Shown in pieces: positions 9,701 to 22,736 of a DNA stretch of 64,000 nucleotides. Under the pieces are notes generated by a model, which saw only the letters and a program-made list of their open reading frames with translations, had not been told where the DNA came from and searched no databases. The position numbers and the translations under genes were made by a program. Source of the DNA: Perkinsus marinus ATCC 50983 (lineage: Eukaryota > Perkinsozoa > Perkinsida > Perkinsidae); NCBI RefSeq assembly GCF_000006405.1, contig NW_003216446.1, forward strand, positions 239,043-303,042. Direction: 5' to 3'. Positions within the stretch are counted from its first letter, which is position 1. Every line of letters starts with the position of its first letter.

Positions 9701-12526
9701 CCTCTATTTATTCCTCATGGGAGAGCACTCGGAGCACAGTATTGGAATTTTCGTTCACTTCCTTCAACTTCACTAATCATAGAAGAGCACATACGAATTC
9801 GGGTAGAAGTGCTCATAATTTCCTCAGAATTTCCATATTGTCATCACCAACACATGTAGTTGACCATGTGCATATTTCCCCCCTCACACTGAAGACAGCG
9901 TTTCGGATCAGTCGTCTTGTACCTATTAGGCATCCTGTTTGGAGTGGTTGTGAATCGACTTGGTGGTGAGTGCTTCGACAAGATAGTGAACACGATGGCT
10001 CAGCATGTTGGATGTGTGTTGGATGCGAAGAGAGAAGTTGCGCGTGCGTGCAGATTGCCATACCATCACATGGCCACATCGTGGTGTTTTTAGAGGATGG
10101 TAACTTCTGGGATGAGGAGAAGTTGGGGCGAGTGACGAGTCGAGTGGTGGGGACAGCGAGGACGATGAGTCATTACAGAGTGACTACTCGTGAGGGAGCT
10201 CAGGTGAGAGTCTGGTTTATGCGATAACTTTATGATGATGGGATAGCACCACACTGCAGTTGGGGTATAGTTGAGGAAGTAGGGGAGGAGTGGTATTGAA
10301 CTTCATCGAACGTCGTCCGTATGGAGTTCCACTTAACCTAGCTAATATCTTGGAAGCAATCGAGCATAGACGTGTGATCTGGATATAACTCGATGATAGT
10401 TTCGACAATCGGAGAACAAAGTGAAGCAATGTTCAGCCTAGTGCTGATACAGCACTCACTGGGGCGCGCGCCATTAGTACAAGGAAGCCTCCTATGGAGT
10501 GTTGATAGCGACCGACGGAACGGCGTGATCCGCAGGAGTGAGTATCCGTTTATCCACATCAGGACCTCCTTCTCCTATTGGGCGATGGTATCGAAGTCCA
10601 TGCGGGCCATAGTATCCGCACTGACGTTCTCTCTACCATTCTCGACATCATTCACACCTGCCTCACTATTTCGGTCGATACCATCAGTGGGATCCCTCGA
10701 GTGCTTAAAGGGATGCTCTATCTCGAGGCTGAGTCCCGGAAGGAGAAGGGCACGACAGGTGGGGTCTAGTCGAGTCTACATGGAGTTGGCCTCGATCAGT
10801 ATCGTATCCTTTTTCCAGGTCTAACAGATGCTCTCGTTACTCGTGTATTCAGCCTCCTATTGCAGTGCTTGGCCTCTTTGGAATCTTCCGAGGTCGCCAT
10901 AGTAGCGTTCTCTGTACATACCACTCATTCGCTACATCAGGTCGAGGAGTGCATATCCTTATTAGCTCTTCGAGAGGGAACTTCCCCAGCAGCTGTCTAT
11001 GATATGTATTTTGATGTTCAACTGGTAGGCGAGGCTTCGTCGGGTTCAATTCCCTTACCCGTTCAGTCGGGGATATTATCCGAAAGTATGCATGATAACT
11101 GGGCCGACTCCGACCCCACTCGGAAGATGCTGCATGAGCTATTGATCCGCAGCTCTGAAGAGAGCCTAGCGAAGTGTTTAAATGATGGGAAGGAGGAGGA
11201 GGGTTTGGGAGGACAGCTCATGAAGGTGAATCTTAGGTTCAAGCTCATATGATACGGATTAGGTTAGATGCTGTGCTACCAGTCGAATCCAGAACAGTGC
11301 ACACCGAGCTGCCGTGTGGATGTCATTGAGATCATTTACGACATCGCCAAAAGAGCCGCTGAAAACCGCGGGTGAGCCGACCAGTCGCCACTCCATCATC
11401 ATTAATATCAGGCCCCTACTGGATGCTTTGAAGGCTCACGGCATTGCTACTATTACGGAGCCTCACAATGTTGCTATCGGGTGTAGGTCGATCGTGGTTG
11501 CTGAAGTCGACTCTCCCACCACTCAGGTGTATCGGTCACCCTCGACTTGCCTATAGCATCCCCTCCTGTTGTCACTCTCCTCAGAGGAGTTATTCTCCCC
11601 AACTTGATTTGGCGACCAGGCCAGGTGGGTTTCCTATAGTCGAGGGTTAATGACCTCTTGGGTGTTTTAGGCGAATACGAGAATACGAAAGGCGACTCTG
11701 GTGGCCCTTCATGCACTATTCCCGGCTGTCGACAGCTGTTGGATGAGATTAATCGCGGAAGAGTTGGTATGGCCTGTTGAGGATCCTCCTCCCTCTGTGG
11801 AAGCCCCCGCAGTTACCTCTCGTGAAGAGCTGTCTAGATGATTCCTTCACCCCTGATAATCGTCATCTCGCCACCACTGTTGTTATTGATATATTTGAGA
11901 AGATGCTCGTGGACGGTGACCAGCATTGTGATGAGTTCGATGCGGAGGTCCTCAGAGAATGCTATCCCGATATGCTCAAACGCTTGGATGACAGTGTGGA
12001 CGAGATCCGGTGGGGAATCCAATGGGTGCGGCATTGGAGGACTCTTTCGTGTTTTGTAGGATATTATCGTGTCGAGCATTGGAGGTTCTGATGGGGATTT
12101 TGGCCAGCAGGCCGGGTACCATGAAGGCTCTGTCGAACAGCGTCTTTGGTAGATGACCCTATTGCTACGACTACCACTGAAGAGGCTCTTTAGGGTACAT
12201 CGTGCGTGCTTTATTCGTCCACTTGGACGACAGTAATATGCAGCTATCTAAAGCCGTGTATGCTACTTTGAGGAAGGTGAGGAGGAGATTGCGTGGAACC
12301 CATGACGGTGATGATGATGGTCAGGCGTCCATGGCGGGTGGGAGCGCATTCGAAGCGGAGGTTGATACGGCAGCTGCTAACTCTCTCCAACCTGACCTTT
12401 GCCTCTCCCTCCTCAAGAAGGAAGTATCGACATAAGGACATGTATCATGCTCATCTGTCTGATTCGAAATTGGTTGAGTTATCCGTTGTGGTCGCACTGG
12501 TGAGCCGATTCGAGACTGTTCCGTGA
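6719..12526 (+). CDS. HEAT-repeat dynein axonemal assembly factor 5-like protein
   Basis: DNAAF5 (HEATR2) is a cytoplasmic HEAT-repeat protein needed to pre-assemble axonemal dynein arms (family knowledge). The C-terminal exons are most diagnostic: YPDMLKRLDDSVDEIR near 11955-12010 and YIVRALFVHLDDSNMQL near 12197-12250 match human YPELLKRLDDVSNDVR and the LLVHLDDP repeat. The last exon has YRHKDMYHAHLSD, like the family's HKHRSATYC end. Upstream helices include LRCELISLLRTIIRRAP (near 7970), TPDWEKRTLAQLM (near 9040) and IPFVEELIIHLYKAI (near 9605). Introns are numerous and many hold repeats. The start MAPTYESLSQSLRRSINCL at 6719 opens with a HEAT-like helix; an in-frame ATG at 6623 is possible. 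Middle exons are incompletely resolved. Confidence 0.82.
7530..7578. repeat. Inverted repeat, 14-bp arms
   Basis: ATCCTCTGTGGTGT and ACACCACAGAGGAT flank a spacer of about 17 bases, in an intron-like stretch of the HEAT-repeat gene. Confidence 0.75.
8770..8838 (+). repeat. Intron repeat family C, copy 2
   Basis: AATCTTGC, TATCTTGC and the core CTTGCATTTCCTCAACGC lie between a GTGAGAG donor and a GGTAG acceptor. The arrangement matches the gamma-tubulin copy at 4424-4535. Confidence 0.7.
8925..8960 (+). repeat. Intron repeat family I, copy
   Basis: CGTATCTTTCGCACAGCGAAG followed by ATTCTG recurs at about 44347-44385 in another gene, and in reverse at about 8631-8657 (CTTCGCTGTGCGATGCGAAG). 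All three sit in predicted introns. Confidence 0.65.
9360..9409 (+). repeat. Intron repeat family D, copy (50-nt intron)
   Basis: GTATGGGC starts and ACCTCAG ends the intron. The core GGACCTGTTTTGTATCTTG is identical over 19 bases to part of the gamma-tubulin intron at 5044-5087. Confidence 0.8.
11025..11066 (+). repeat. Intron with a tRNA-like T-arm (42 nt)
   Basis: The intron contains CGGGTTCAATTCCCTTACCC, a T-arm-like stem-loop, between GTAGGC and TTCAG. Splicing keeps the HEAT-repeat gene in frame (FDVQL to SGILSESM). Confidence 0.75.
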
Positions 12527-13197
12527 TGAATTATCAGTCGGGAGGGCGTGAAGGGGAGAAGAAAGACAGAAAAGAAACTCGAGCAAATTATTGCATTCGT
12601 AGATTTGGAATGTTTGGAATCTTAATTGGTTGAACCAACGGTAGAGCTCGATGCTTCCATGTTGATAGTTTGCAATAAGTCTTTTACGCCTAATGACCTA
12701 CTTCATAAGTAAGATAATACACGTCCGAGAGTTCGTGACTTTGACATGGTATGATAATGAATCCATGATGAGGAACCGGGAGGGTATTACTAAACGTGCT
12801 TATTTAGCCTGGCCTGAGTTGAGAGGAATCAATATCAATCTGGTTATTTACGACCAATAGGGCCGTAAATACAGGGGCGATCCGTGGCGGATGACTAATG
12901 GCGACGCTCTTGCCGTGAACGGTGGTCAAGGTATGGTCGGAGATGGACGCGTTTGGCTCGAAATGACTGTGGAAGTCGATGGAACGAATGGATAAGGTGG
13001 GTGGATAATGTTCGGTGGAACGCATGTCATCAATTAGGCCCTTCCTGAAGTTTTCGATTACAAGAGAAAGGACACCTCCACGAAAATTTACATTGGCGCA
13101 ATTTTTCCCACTATCATCAGTTTCCTCAATCGCCCCACATGACTATTATCTGGATTGGTGCGTTTAGTTTTTCAGTTGTCATCATAATCGGTGAGTT

Positions 13198-13246
13198 AAT
13201 GCACTTGATTTATGGTTAATGCCAGTAACCATAAATTGAGTGCATT
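13198..13246. repeat. Inverted repeat, 21-bp arms
   Basis: AATGCACTTGATTTATGG on the left matches the reverse complement of the right arm with two transition mismatches, around a 7-base spacer. Confidence 0.8.
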
Positions 13247-14642
13247 CCAGGGGTGGCTGTAGCCCAAGAAATTTCTGGAAATTTCCGAGGGGGTTCAGAA
13301 TTTCCAAGAAAAAAATCCAAAATGCCCCAAAGCACAGCTCTTTGGTCATTCCTGTGAGAGATCCATCGCGAAGTCGCTCAACGAATGACGGATACATTTT
13401 GTATGTGTGTCATGTGTAAGCGACAATGATTATCGTTTCTATGCATTCTCTGGGTTGTATTTATATTAGTACGGTACTCCTCAGGGGGCGCGAGACTAGG
13501 CGCAACGAGGACCTCGTTGAGTTAACATCACGCAGGCCCTAGAAATCGATATGCTTCAGAAGTTCTACAGTAGCACTTATGGTGCAGGTTCCCTCTTGGT
13601 TGTGGATAATAGACTACCAATAGGGCATAAAAGCGGGCTCTTTGATTTCAATACTTTTCCGCCACAATCTGCGATGCCATTTTGAGAAGAAAACGCTCGT
13701 TATATCGGGGAATAGTTAATCTCGATGGGTATGTAAACATTGCGGGAGCACCATGCTCCAAATATGCGACAATATTACCACTCTGGGAAACGCCGTGAAC
13801 AATGTTCCCTGCTTAAGCAGCTCAGCGAGAGATCGTTCTTCGTACTTTCCTACTAACAGCTACCACGCATCTGACCTAGGGATCGAAGGACCAAGCCCTA
13901 TAGGAGCTCGACCGAAGAATTCGAACAAGTTCCAGATGAGCTAGCTTTGAAGCGCTTCAATGTTAAGCTTGCGATATCTATGATGGTGAATTGCTGGAGC
14001 TCAGCGAGTATTGTTAACCCTCCTTTTCTGAGTTCGCTTGATGAGCTGTTTGAAGAATACTCATCCAGCTCTCATAGGAGTGTTTTCCCTTGTATGCTTA
14101 GCCATTGAGGAAGTAAAATAGTAATAAAAGTTCCCAAAGGCGAGAAGATTAAAGATGGCAGAGCGTATGACATCGAAGGGCAGCTACGAGCAGAGCGCTC
14201 GGACAGCTCAAACAAAAATATGCCAGTTCACCCTCCGGCTCTTGGTTGCGTGGCCCACAGACACCAGCTTTTGATTTCGGACTTGACACGTTTAGCTCAA
14301 GTAAAACATCAGTCGCAATCGCCCGCGCACTTGGATCAATTCAGTGACTCATCTCAGTGCTGTTGCTTGGCGAGGAGATAAAAAAGAATACTCAGGTACT
14401 GAGTGTCAGTATAAACAGACTATAGGACATAAGGACTAAGGACATAATAGCCGTCTGTCCTCTACTCGATTCGAACGTCGAAGGTGTGATGCAACAGTTA
14501 TGGAGTATGATCCTGATCATAGTATTGCGTGTGGCCTGTAGGCGGATCCGGGAAGAGCTTGCTGAAGTGGTGCGTGAGATGGGGCCCACCCGCAAGGGTC
14601 TAAGTTTTAGATCCTTGCGGGGCCCCATCAATCTCATTAGAC

Positions 14643-14685
14643 CCAGGCGAGCCTCGCCTTAGACTCTAAGGCGATGCTCGCCTGG
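14643..14685. repeat. Inverted repeat, 21-bp arms, one-base centre
   Basis: The arms centred on C14664 match at 20 of 21 positions. Another long inverted repeat at about 14580-14628 (TGGGGCCC outer, CTAA/TTAG inner) ends just upstream. Confidence 0.85.
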
Positions 14686-15014
14686 CGAGCGCGGATGGTT
14701 CTTGCCACCGGACACTAAGTACCTAAGGTGCTGTAGCTGAAGTGCATCTATTCAGAGCGATTCTTCAGATCAACCCATCAAGTTCCCTGAGAAGACTTAT
14801 GGAGTCTACAATATGGACTGCTCATGGACTCTAAATGGCACCCTGAATGCAATATTGGTGGTCATTATTATCCTCACTATGATCATGGCTGGACAGTTGA
14901 TGGCAACATTAATGGCTACGCGAGCATCCAGCTTGAGATTTTGCTATGCACCTCTAACAGAGCTCCTCAGCTGTATCATACTAGTTTTCTTCACACTTGT
15001 GAACATCACTGAGA

Positions 15015-15029
15015 ATCTCAGTCTGAGAT
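15015..15029. repeat. Perfect palindrome, one-base centre
   Basis: ATCTCAG-T-CTGAGAT. A longer inverted repeat of the same design lies at 15092-15120: 14-bp arms, one mismatch, single central G15106. Confidence 0.8.
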
Positions 15030-15306
15030 GTACCTCCACTGTGGAAGCTTCACAGGATCCCGAACTCACCAGAAAATCAGAAGAGTGCACTACAGAGACG
15101 AGTTAGTAACCCGTCTCTGTGGCGCACCTTCCTGACTCTCTGATTTAACTCGGATTTACACTAGGTCTTAAACTTCTCAGTACTAGGTGGTGAGCGCATC
15201 TAACCATCAGACTCAAGCGCAACCGTCAACATCTCCGGTATCGTGTGATGAACCAGCGAGCGAGTGTGATACACTGCGTGTGATGTCAGAACTTATAAGT
15301 CTTATA

Positions 15307-15369
15307 ATGCCCTCAAGACTCTCAGTATCATCTTATAATATAAGATGATACTGAGAGTCTTGAGGGCAT
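15307..15369. repeat. Perfect 31-bp inverted repeat, one-base centre
   Basis: The left arm begins ATGCCCTCAAGACTCTCAG and the right arm is its exact reverse complement over 31 bp, around a single A at 15338. There are no mismatches, so it is either recent or maintained. No gene overlaps it. Confidence 0.95.
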
Positions 15370-15470
15370 ACAGAGAAAGCGGGAGTGATGCACGAGTGGC
15401 AGTTGGACTGCGCCCCAGCCTCGCAAGATTCTCGATGTGGATTTACCGAATATAGTGGGAGGTCACCTAT

Positions 15471-15596
15471 AGTTCCAGTCTGGAACTTTCAGATGACCTA
15501 GAACCTCTCGGCATCACACGCACAACTTGTGACCCCTAGCTTGTGACACATAGGGCTTGAATCGAGCCGGTCGAGTCGACCGTGTCGGGCCGACAC
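15471..15596. repeat. Three perfect palindromes, each with a one-base centre
   Basis: AGTTCCAG-T-CTGGAACT at 15471-15487, GGTCGA-G-TCGACC at 15569-15581 and GTGTCGG-G-CCGACAC at 15582-15596. The last two abut directly. Confidence 0.85.
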
Positions 15597-17202
15597 TGTC
15601 GGCCAGAGTAGCTCCGGAGAATCACTACTGGATCTATCAAGAAAATTATCAAGACGCGAGGAATCACTTCGCGCCACCCGAACACTCAACTCGAAAGTCT
15701 CGGAGACCAGGAACAAATTGGTGAACTTCAAGAACGGTAATCGTGCGTAGAGATAGTCGATTACCCCGAGTAATTTACTTGAGCAAGTCTTGCTTTCAAT
15801 GAACTGCATTCGAGCCGAGCTCGCTGCCATGGAGTAGATGTATACTGTATAAGTGTGTTACCCTTCTAGATCATCTAACCTAGATGGAATGAGAAGTGAG
15901 AGAAAGACACCACTGTGGATCAGCTAGGGCTCAGGGAATGTACCACACCCCAGCCGCACTGCAGCTGCTGTCGCTAACTCTATCACGACTGTGATTCCGC
16001 CGGCGAGTTCTACAACTGGTCCACAAGTGAGCTCGTCGGACGCGTGAACGACCGGTTATCAGCGATCCGTGAGATTATCGAGATTATACTTCCTCTGGAC
16101 GATGAAGGGGCTATCCTGGCGGCTACGGAAGTATGAAAAAACTATCCGAGAAGAACTCGTTCGAGCCTACGCCGAAGCACAAGCGTAATCCCCATGCTTT
16201 AACGAGCTATACCCTGTAGAATCTACAGTGTAGATCCTCTGTGATAACTCCTATGAGTGTATTCCATAAGACGCTTGGAGCGTCTTACACAACCTGAGTC
16301 CCAAAAGCCATCCATGCTGGACGCATCCCTTCCTTCTCGCTCAGCAGGAAACCCACCGACGCTGAGGTTGGAGGAGGCATACGACAAACAGACGCCCGCA
16401 AAAACGAATATTCACTGCGAGGCCAGATTCACGTATGCAGACCCGAGCGTGTTTACAACTACAGGATATAAGTTAAACAGGATTAAAGTTTAATGATTAA
16501 ACCCCCAAATGTAATATCCGGGAAATGGCCGGGAGAGAAGACGCTCAAACGCCTCACACTAGGAGACCATCACCTCCCATTTACGCTGCGATTAGCCTGC
16601 TAGCCAAACCTCACTCACAATCAATTCGCACATGCCCTTGAACACACGAAAGTGCGACTATGTCGTCTGAAAGGTACCTCAGCTGAGTATTTCCCCTCCG
16701 AGAAATCCTAGTCTATTTCTCTGCGACAGGGAGCAGAACACAAGACCACGGAGAGCCATTCCAACCGATAGTTGACAGACGAGCCGGCGGTCGAGATCTT
16801 CAACTATTGGATGGGCCCCGTTTGGCGGGCCCTAACGAGTACATGGACGCCGATGCGTAACGGCTCACCGCCACGTGGCCTCATGCGTATGTTGTAGACC
16901 CACTTCTCACGCAACGTTGCTCCATCTGTGGGAAAGATAGTGCCATTTTTCCCATTTATTATCGCTTTCGTGGTTGCCTCGAAGACATCGAAGAATAGCA
17001 AAATCCCATCCCCCATTGGGGCAGGAAAGGAGATTAGGAGTACGGTACGTACGAACAAGCCCTATGAGTAGGTTGGTGAGTCTGATGCCGTTGAAGATGA
17101 TCCTCGATGTGCCCCTGCTGTACCTGCACCAAGTCCACCTGAGTTACACAACATCACTGTCGTTATTGAAATGATAATTGCATTTATGGTAATGCCTAAT
17201 TA

Positions 17203-20200
17203 TCATGTCTGAGCCGAGGCTTCACATTCGACCGCTCGATGCTCTGCAAGGCCAGCGAGCTCCACCACCTGTCCGCAGCCGTAGCATTGTGTCAGGCTGG
17301 GACAATCCCGCCAATAGTGGAAATCCAGAAGGTCACTCTGGAGGGCGAACTCGGGGTCCGAGTATCCACAGAATTGACATACGACGGCCGCTGGGGGCTC
17401 CTTGGCAGAGTCGGGCTACTTATCAGTAAAAATCCATCCCGAGATGCGCTGAATAGCACCAACCTGACTATCATTGGTTTGAAGTCTCCGCTGTGCTCCT
17501 GAGGTCCTGCCGACACTCTTGCTATTGCTCGCCCGTCGGCCGTGGAGTATCCGATCTATTTCCGACTCGATAGCCTGATGAGGTCGTAGGCCCCTCGTAG
17601 GCCCCATCGTCACCTCACCTCCCGTTGTGACTGCCTCTCAATACTCTTTATGAACGGCTTTATCGCATCTCGGCCAACGAGGCTGCAAACCTGCACATCA
17701 ATCCAGAAGGAATAACACAACTATCAGTGCCCACCTTAGCTGCCAAAGAGACAGCAGACGAGCGAACCTCTGAAGCCGGGCACTGCTTGAGGAGATCAAA
17801 TGCCATACTCAAAAGCACGGGTGCAGTAAAGCTGCTGTTTCCATGCTGAGAAGAGCAACAATGGGAGCAGCAGCAACAGAGCCCTACTGCGTGGTCAGAC
17901 GCTCCTCCATCTGTGCCCATGAGACCACAGGTATCAATAACAGCCTGCAGGACGTCACAACGGGCTGAGAGCGCCTTATTGGGTAGGAGCGAGGAAGCCG
18001 TAGCAGCTCTGGTACCACCGCGACGAGAAGTAATCTTTAACACCTGCTTGGAATCTTTCTTCCTCCACACGATATAATCCCGCCGTACATGATGAGTGGC
18101 GAAAGAGGGGCCGACGTTGACAGCAATAGCCAGGATGGCATTCCTGGTAGCTTCCTGACAGCGCTTGTTGGGGTCCGACAGGCGATCAGTGAGGGCCGGC
18201 ATGAGAGGTTCCAACATAGTATGGAGGTCACGCGAGCCTCGAGGCATGGTGGAAACCATCTGGTGGGAGATAAATGCCTCACATAGTGATGGTTAATACC
18301 TCGTTGAAGACACTATTTGCAGCTGCTTGGAGAAGCCTCATGCATGGTAGGAAGACCTACGATGATGTACCAGAGTAGGGTGGCGACTTTATTTTACATT
18401 GGCAATTTTGTCCGTCACGCATTTTCGAACGGCATAGATAGCAGCTTGGGCTCCCGAGACTGCATCCCCCTTGTCCGCCCAGACGCCCTTCTCCAGGTCG
18501 TGCTCGGCTTGGATGAATCCTGCCTCGCGGACCCTCCAGTCCTGTGCATGCGTGCTATGTCGATACCATACCTTGCCCAACTCACCTTGCTGACTATACA
18601 CCGTATGATGTACTCCCCTAGCAGTGCCAATGGAGCCCCCTGAGCCTCGTGAGCAACAGCAGGTGGTAGTATTTCTGAGATCGTCATCACCCCTCCCCCC
18701 TCGGCCTTGCAGTACCAGCAGCAGGGAGAGCCTCCGAATTTGGTACGTCGGGCAAGTCAGGATGAGGTCCTCTGTCTCCTCCCAAGGGTGGTGGAGTCTT
18801 AGGAGTCCCTCCAGCCTCCATAGGAGCCGCGACCATCGGTGGGGTAGTAGTATTGGCTGTTGCCACCGCATAGTAGGGGTCTTGCCCGAGATATTCCGAC
18901 TGAAGCAGGGAGGTGACGACTAGGGCCGAGGAGGTTACTACGGGAAGGGAATTCGGACCAGCCTCTAGAATGGACCGGTGTTGACTGCTACCACCACCTC
19001 CACCGACGCCTGAAGGGTATCGCTCGCCCTGCATTGTGATGGTAGATTAACCTGCGACTGCTGGTAGCTCATCGTGCACGTTGACGTTGAGTCGAGCAGC
19101 ACTCGACCCTCCAGCGTAGTTACTCCCATTATAAGCTGAGTAGAAGGGTGGAGGAGGAGAAGGCAGAAGAGATGGACCCACCACTGCTGCTATCGAGGGG
19201 GGTACTGCGACCAGAGACCCCAGATAGGGGGGTCTGAAGGGCATTCTGATGGTAGTACTCTTGACGGGCCTGATGGGCAGTCTGAGACTGCCGATAGGGA
19301 GGCTGACGGATCGATTGAGTGGCCCCATTGGTCCTGAGTGGGCGATAGCGACAGAATTGTTGGGCGGGGGTGGGGGACCTAAGACGGTGTATTTCCTCCT
19401 TGAGAGCCTTCGCTCGGGGGTAGTCTTCCTCTTCGACTGCCATACGTTTGCTCCTCTCGAGCTCGGCCAACGCCCGAGATACTCCTTGCAGGCGAATTAT
19501 CTCATCCTTCAATCTCATCGCTTCGTCATAGTCCTCCACCTGTCATAGTAAAGGTCGGAGGTTCGAATCCCAGGGTAGGCAATATAACCTCTACTGCCCG
19601 CTGCTTCAAAGCCAGCAGCTGATTTATCTGTTTTTGGGTCTCTGGGTCGGCCTCCATATCGAACGCCCCCGCGGGCCCCAGAGGGGAGAAATCCCCGGCG
19701 GACGGAGGAGGACGATACACTGCATCCTCAGAAAAATGCTGAGCACAGGGATCGAACCCTACACCTTCCGGTCTCTAAAAATCCCGAGCGCTAATAGCTG
19801 CCCGTCCAGAGCCCGATATTACCACCATAGGCGGCCAGTCTATGCCTTGACCCATCCCCATCTCCGCCGCCTCCATACTGTGAACAACCGGTACCGGTAT
19901 CATTGGTGGAGGAACTGACAAAGGAGTGGTATTAGAGTGTATGGATAATAATTACTATGATTAGGCGAGGGTGGCGGGTCGATGTAGGTACCCAAAATAT
20001 TTACAGCTATCAACCCCTGAGGTGACATCTTCCCCTCTGCTACTACCACTGCTGCTGCTACTGCTTACCACTTGGGAATGGACATTAAGTTCGTTGATAT
20101 GACATTTGTGGAGTTTGATTTGTATGAACTTCGCCTCGCAGTCGACAAAGACGGACTTGAGTTCACGAGCTAACCATTGACCTGATGGAAGGTCCCACCG

Positions 20201-20799
20201 TGCCATCTACAGTTCACGACTTTTCTCATTGGAGTCCAGGGAGAGGTAACCCAATCGTTTGAAAGGTATCGACTCGATAAAGTCGTAACCATCGGGATCC
20301 CGAAGAGGGTCATAGGGCGTCCGAGGGCCCTCCACAGACACGTACTGAGGAGTAAGATGGCCCTCAAGGGCAGCATACCACATTTTTACCAATTCTAACT
20401 TGGTTGAAATGGCGCTTTGATGGCTAAGAAATTGCATTTGATTGATGGTGCTCCGTCGCTCTAGCTCAAGTATGAGTATCTGGGATGATACTATTAGAGC
20501 GATGTGTGGTAGAAGACAGATTAACCTGCGGGTATGCGGGGAACCTTTTAGATATCCACCCTTGGCCGCTGGTCATTCCGACTCCGGTGGTCTCGGGTAC
20601 CATGAGCTCGCTAGCAGGATGGGCACCATCTTCGGAAGATACGTATACTACTTCGTATCGGAGTCGGACTAACGAGTGGAGAGGACCACAAAGATATTCA
20701 CGCACGGTGGAGATTCCTGTTACGAGCGCCTGAGCTTTTCTTGGCCATCTCAGCCGAGGCAGCAGCACTGGAAGGGGGGACGGCTTCAGTGCTCGTCAT
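17203..20799 (-). CDS. CEP104-like centrosomal/ciliary tip TOG protein
   Basis: CEP104 sits at centrioles and ciliary tips and binds tubulin and EB1. All its domains are readable on the minus strand. The N-terminal jelly-roll exons give YEVVYVSSEDGAHPASELM (near 20625), FLSHQSAISTKLE (near 20400), FKRLGYLSLDSNEKS and RELKSVFVDCEAKFIQIKLH (near 20120). Coiled-coil segments are rich in DYDEAMRLKDEI and DYPRAKALKEEI repeats (19380-19540). The TOG domain gives VWYRHSTHAQDWRVREAG (near 18560) through IKPFIKSIERQSQRE (near 17625). The C-terminal zinc finger has CQFCGYSDPEF, HYWRDCPSLTQCYGCGQ and EHRAVECE (17210-17380). The chosen start gives MTSTEAVPPSSAAAS with a 37-nt intron before the jelly roll. 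The stop at 17203 follows ECEASAQT; a further C-terminal exon cannot be excluded. Confidence 0.93.
19545..19585 (+). repeat. tRNA-like T-arm in a CEP104 intron (antisense)
   Basis: GGAGGTTCGAATCCCAGGG is on the plus strand, opposite to CEP104, between a coiled-coil exon and the exon above it. A second tRNA-like block in the sense orientation lies at about 19735-19810, with T-arm AGGGTTCGATCCCTGTG on the minus strand. Confidence 0.7.
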
Positions 20800-20985
20800 G
20801 AATAAATTACTAATGTTATAATAATAATCAGCATCGCTAGTCCCCGCAGCAGTGAACTGTATTACACGGCGTTACGGACAGCGACGCCCACCACAGAAAT
20901 GACTCCCCCACAGTATGGAACCATAAAATGACCACGCTCACTGTATCAAGGTTTATAGTGTTATGGGGTGCCGGGAGAAACGTGA

Positions 20986-22119
<1,134 letters not shown>

Positions 22120-22736
22120 GCGATAACTGGTCGTTATTATGAATATTATGTTAAGGAACGATTCACCTTATTACTTCTTTTCCTTGGTCAACCCAAGTCG
22201 TCGTGATGATATAGAAAACTGATAATAGAAGTATTGATGGATATGTTATTGTCATGTTTCTGCCTAGTTGTTGTGTTCTCAGTAGAGTAGAGGATGATAT
22301 GCGGCCATTTGTGTAACTCTCGTTGACATAAATATTGTTATTGAGAGTAAGGGCGGTTCGCTAAAGCAACAGGAAGGTTAGAGAGGGGGTCTTCATTGTG
22401 CGAAGGTCTCTGTCTCTAGACTGCCTTATAGTTTTTATGTTTGATTAACATGGTCATGGTGAACGTGTTCGTTGCTGTGTTGGCGAGTTGTAAATGCGCA
22501 TCCAATGTTGCGACGTGGACGATGCAAAAGAGGCTCGGTGGTGGTACACGGGGTACAATTAGATTGTTGAATTTAATGCTGCACTCGCCATCTCGTTCGA
22601 GATCCCCAACACCGAGCGTGCTCAGGCGAGGTGGTGGAAGTAAGCTTATTTTTAATAGCAGTGAGGATTACCCCTGTCCTGGTCAGCTTCTACTCCGCCT
22701 TTGTCGAGTCGGAGTCGAGGGTCTCCGTTGGTAGTG

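Larger units (their letters stand above)
12527..17202. other. Gene-poor, palindrome-rich region
   Basis: No frame resembles a known protein. Frames of 60-110 codons (for example 15498-15830 minus) lack motifs and overlap palindromes. Inverted repeats are dense between about 14.4 and 16.3 kb. The composition resembles 1-2 kb and the DNA flanking the hAT remnant at 44.5-47.4 kb, which suggests old mobile DNA (inference). Confidence 0.55.

Noticed and set aside
15498-15830. 110-codon minus-strand frame
   Set aside because: It runs through consecutive palindromes, has no motif and no neighbouring exon.
17205-17502. Plus-strand frames over 17.2-17.5 kb
   Set aside because: They are the antisense of the CEP104 C-terminal zinc finger (CQFCGYSDPEF, CYGCGQ).
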